From Actinomycetota bacterium (GTDB lineage Bacteria; Actinomycetota; Acidimicrobiia; Acidimicrobiales; Acidimicrobiaceae): a stretch of 7,035 nt of DNA. The first letter of the stretch is position 1. Each line of letters opens with the position of its first letter. The notes beneath the pieces were generated by a model that worked only from the letters and a program-made list of their open reading frames with translations, made no database searches and was not told where the DNA came from. The translations under genes and the position numbers were made by a program. Positions 5,663-7,035 of this stretch are shown here, piece after piece. The stretch is from the NCBI GenBank assembly GCA_027318945.1, contig DAHVOF010000247.1, positions 1-7,035 on the forward strand, given 5' to 3'.

Positions 5663-7035
5663 TCAAGAGTCGATCTTCTTGCTTCCCGGGAAAATATCAA
5701 GTATCTGAGTCTCTATACCGCCACCATCTACTTCGGGAGCAGATGAAAATTGGTCCATTAGATCGGGACCCGCTTCCGGCTCTATGGTCTCGGAGACGAA
5801 GACGCCCGCAACCCTCTCGTCAGAGGTTAATTCCACGCTTAGATCGCTTCTTGAAAAATACTGCGAAAAGGCTTTTACGACATCGGCAAGATTTGCCAGC
5901 GCATGGCTCTTGTGGGCTTCGTTCGGCACCGAGAGAACGGCCCTCGAATGCTCGATTGAGACAACGCGTGCGGCAGCAAAGAGCGAGCGAGCTTTCGGCG
6001 ATAAAAGCGGCAGTATCTCTTTTTTGAAAACCCTGTTTCCCTCTTCGACATCAGAAGGAATCTGCTTCATACTGTTTCCAGCTAGTCCGAGCTGAGCTGA
6101 GGCTTCTCCGACCTGCTCAGCCCTGCTCCCTCCCGGCTGCGTTCTCTTTTCTTCCTTTTCAATCGAGCCCGTTTGTGCAGATGCACCGCTTACGGCTCCG
6201 GAAACTACGCTTCTAAGTTTCGCCATGTCGTCTCTCGACCGGCTTGAAGATTGGGTCGACGCTGCAGCGATCTGTCTTCTTGCCTTAGCCTGATCGTTCT
6301 GTGCCGCCGTGGAACGAGTAGGAGGCGGAGCTGAAGATTCTGTCACAGATGGCGCGGGCGTATCTTGCGGCCTTCCATGCGGAACCGGGGACGGATTCCG
6401 AGCTTTTATTTGGGACATCTCCTGTTCCAGGGCACTGATCCGCCGCGAAAGTTCACCGATTAGGGGATCGAATTCAGGATTGATCAACCTCACAACCGCA
6501 ACTTCGAGGATTATGCGCGGGTCTAGAGAATCCTTCATCTCTGTGAGCGACTCGCTCAATACCGAAAGAGCGCGCAAAAGCCATGACGAAGACGAGGACG
6601 AAGATCCCCCCGAACCACCCGGCTCCGCCCCCCCCACTTCCGCAAGGAACTGAGAACGGTATCCAGAAATCAGGTCGGCACAAACTCTCTGGGGATCTTG
6701 CCCGGATCGGAAGCTCGCGTCAAGCGCGGCAATCACAGCCTTGACGTCCTTCGAGCCGATACCACCAATGATGTGATCCAAATCGGCTTTGGAGTCGGGA
6801 ACATATCCTAGGGCCACTATTTGATCCAGGTAAGAAAGAGTGTCCCTAGCCGATCCACCTCCCTTGCTCACGAGCCATTTCTGCGCGTCTACATCAAGAT
6901 CCAGCTCGGCCCGCGTTCTGATGGATTCAATAAGCTCTTGGAGCGTCGCTTCATCGAGAAAGTGGAACTCGTAGTGCTGAGTTCGGCTTTTTATCGTCGC
7001 GATGACCTTCTGGGGATCGGTAGTAGCCAGCACGA
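5663..7035 (-). CDS. dnaX: DNA polymerase III gamma/tau subunit, C-terminal part, cut by right edge
   Basis: The reading frame is open to the right edge, so the N-terminal ATPase core (Walker A and B, zinc module) is missing. GTG at 7033 encodes an internal Val, not a start. What remains begins at sensor 1, LATTDPQKV, then SRTQHYEF, the clamp-loader SRC motif with Thr in place of Cys as in actinobacterial DnaX. Sensor 2, GGGSARDTLSYLDQ, follows (fragment residues 58-71). A helical clamp-loader collar comes next (about 90-205), interrupted by a Gly/Ser tract. A long Pro/Ser/Ala/Gln-rich linker (about 210-325) leads to a C-terminal tau-like domain (about 330-405) and an acidic tail. DnaX is the motor of the clamp loader that places the beta sliding clamp; the tau part contacts the polymerase. 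It is transcribed ahead of recR. Confidence 0.95.
   Translation of the reverse strand, partial: VLATTDPQKVIATIKSRTQHYEFHFLDEATLQELIESIRTRAELDLDVDAQKWLVSKGGGSARDTLSYLDQIVALGYVPDSKADLDHIIGGIGSKDVKAVIAALDASFRSGQDPQRVCADLISGYRSQFLAEVGGAEPGGSGGSSSSSSSWLLRALSVLSESLTEMKDSLDPRIILEVAVVRLINPEFDPLIGELSRRISALEQEMSQIKARNPSPVPHGRPQDTPAPSVTESSAPPPTRSTAAQNDQAKARRQIAAASTQSSSRSRDDMAKLRSVVSGAVSGASAQTGSIEKEEKRTQPGGSRAEQVGEASAQLGLAGNSMKQIPSDVEEGNRVFKKEILPLLSPKARSLFAAARVVSIEHSRAVLSVPNEAHKSHALANLADVVKAFSQYFSRSDLSVELTSDERVAGVFVSETIEPEAGPDLMDQFSSAPEVDGGGIETQILDIFPGSKKIDS
6584..6604 (-). repeat. Seven-serine codon run inside dnaX
   Basis: Seven consecutive Ser codons follow a Gly-rich stretch (GGAEPGGSGG) within the collar domain of DnaX. 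The codons are a mixture of TCT, TCC, TCG and related forms, and the opposite strand reads as a GAC/GAA/GAG alternation, an imperfect 6-bp repeat. It looks like a replication-slippage expansion forming a flexible loop between collar helices. Confidence 0.6.

Noticed and set aside
715..5671. A 12-bp direct repeat, CGATCAAGAGTC, at 715-726 and 5660-5671
   Set aside because: A few matches of this length are expected by chance in 7 kb, one copy is at the end of the dnaX coding sequence, and the flanks differ.
6019..6027. A run of six A residues in dnaX (minus strand, codons TTC AAA AAA GAG) as a programmed frameshift site like that producing gamma in E. coli
   Set aside because: It does not fit the A-AAA-AAG slippery heptamer in frame, lies in the C-terminal tau-like region rather than after the collar, and no stimulatory structure was identified.
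1..7035. Insertion sequences, CRISPR arrays, tRNA or rRNA genes, toxin-antitoxin or defence genes
   Set aside because: I looked on both strands and found no terminal repeats, regular repeat-spacer pattern, cloverleaf or recognisable transposase, integrase or defence domain.

Overview
The window looks like ordinary chromosomal DNA of an actinobacterium. The crotonyl-CoA carboxylase/reductase resembles the Streptomyces/Kitasatospora form from end to end. The clamp-loader fragment has the SRT variant (rather than SRC) that I associate with actinobacterial DnaX, and the lipoprotein has a Thr-rich linker after its lipobox. Base composition looks moderate by eye (not computed), lower than in Streptomyces. 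A moderate-GC lineage such as Acidimicrobiia is possible, but this is inference.

Layout from left to right: (1) the 5' part of an acetyl-CoA C-acetyltransferase gene on the minus strand, running off the left edge; (2) a 377-bp divergent intergenic region with nested inverted repeats and a 43-nt near-perfect hairpin; (3) ccr on the plus strand; (4) a minus-strand GH32/GH68-like five-bladed propeller glycosidase, convergent with ccr; (5) a 552-bp gene-poor stretch with a perfect 16-bp palindrome; (6) a minus-strand lipoprotein of unknown function; (7) a plus-strand methylmalonyl/ethylmalonyl-CoA epimerase with a TTG start; (8) a minus-strand dnaX-recR pair, with dnaX cut by the right edge.

The thiolase, Ccr and epimerase fit one carbon route: acetoacetyl-CoA formation, reductive carboxylation of crotonyl-CoA to ethylmalonyl-CoA, and epimerisation of the 2-alkylmalonyl-CoA. 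These are steps of the ethylmalonyl-CoA pathway and of extender-unit or propionyl-CoA metabolism. The other pathway enzymes are not in the window. recR and dnaX are a separate DNA replication and repair unit, and the ebfC/ybaB gene often found between them is absent.

I see no mobile element, CRISPR array, tRNA, rRNA or clear phage or defence system. The best candidate for something undescribed is the structured region 614-693 upstream of ccr. Two interleaved inverted repeats there have pseudoknot topology and are followed by a strong hairpin. Whether it acts as RNA or as DNA operators cannot be settled from one sequence.
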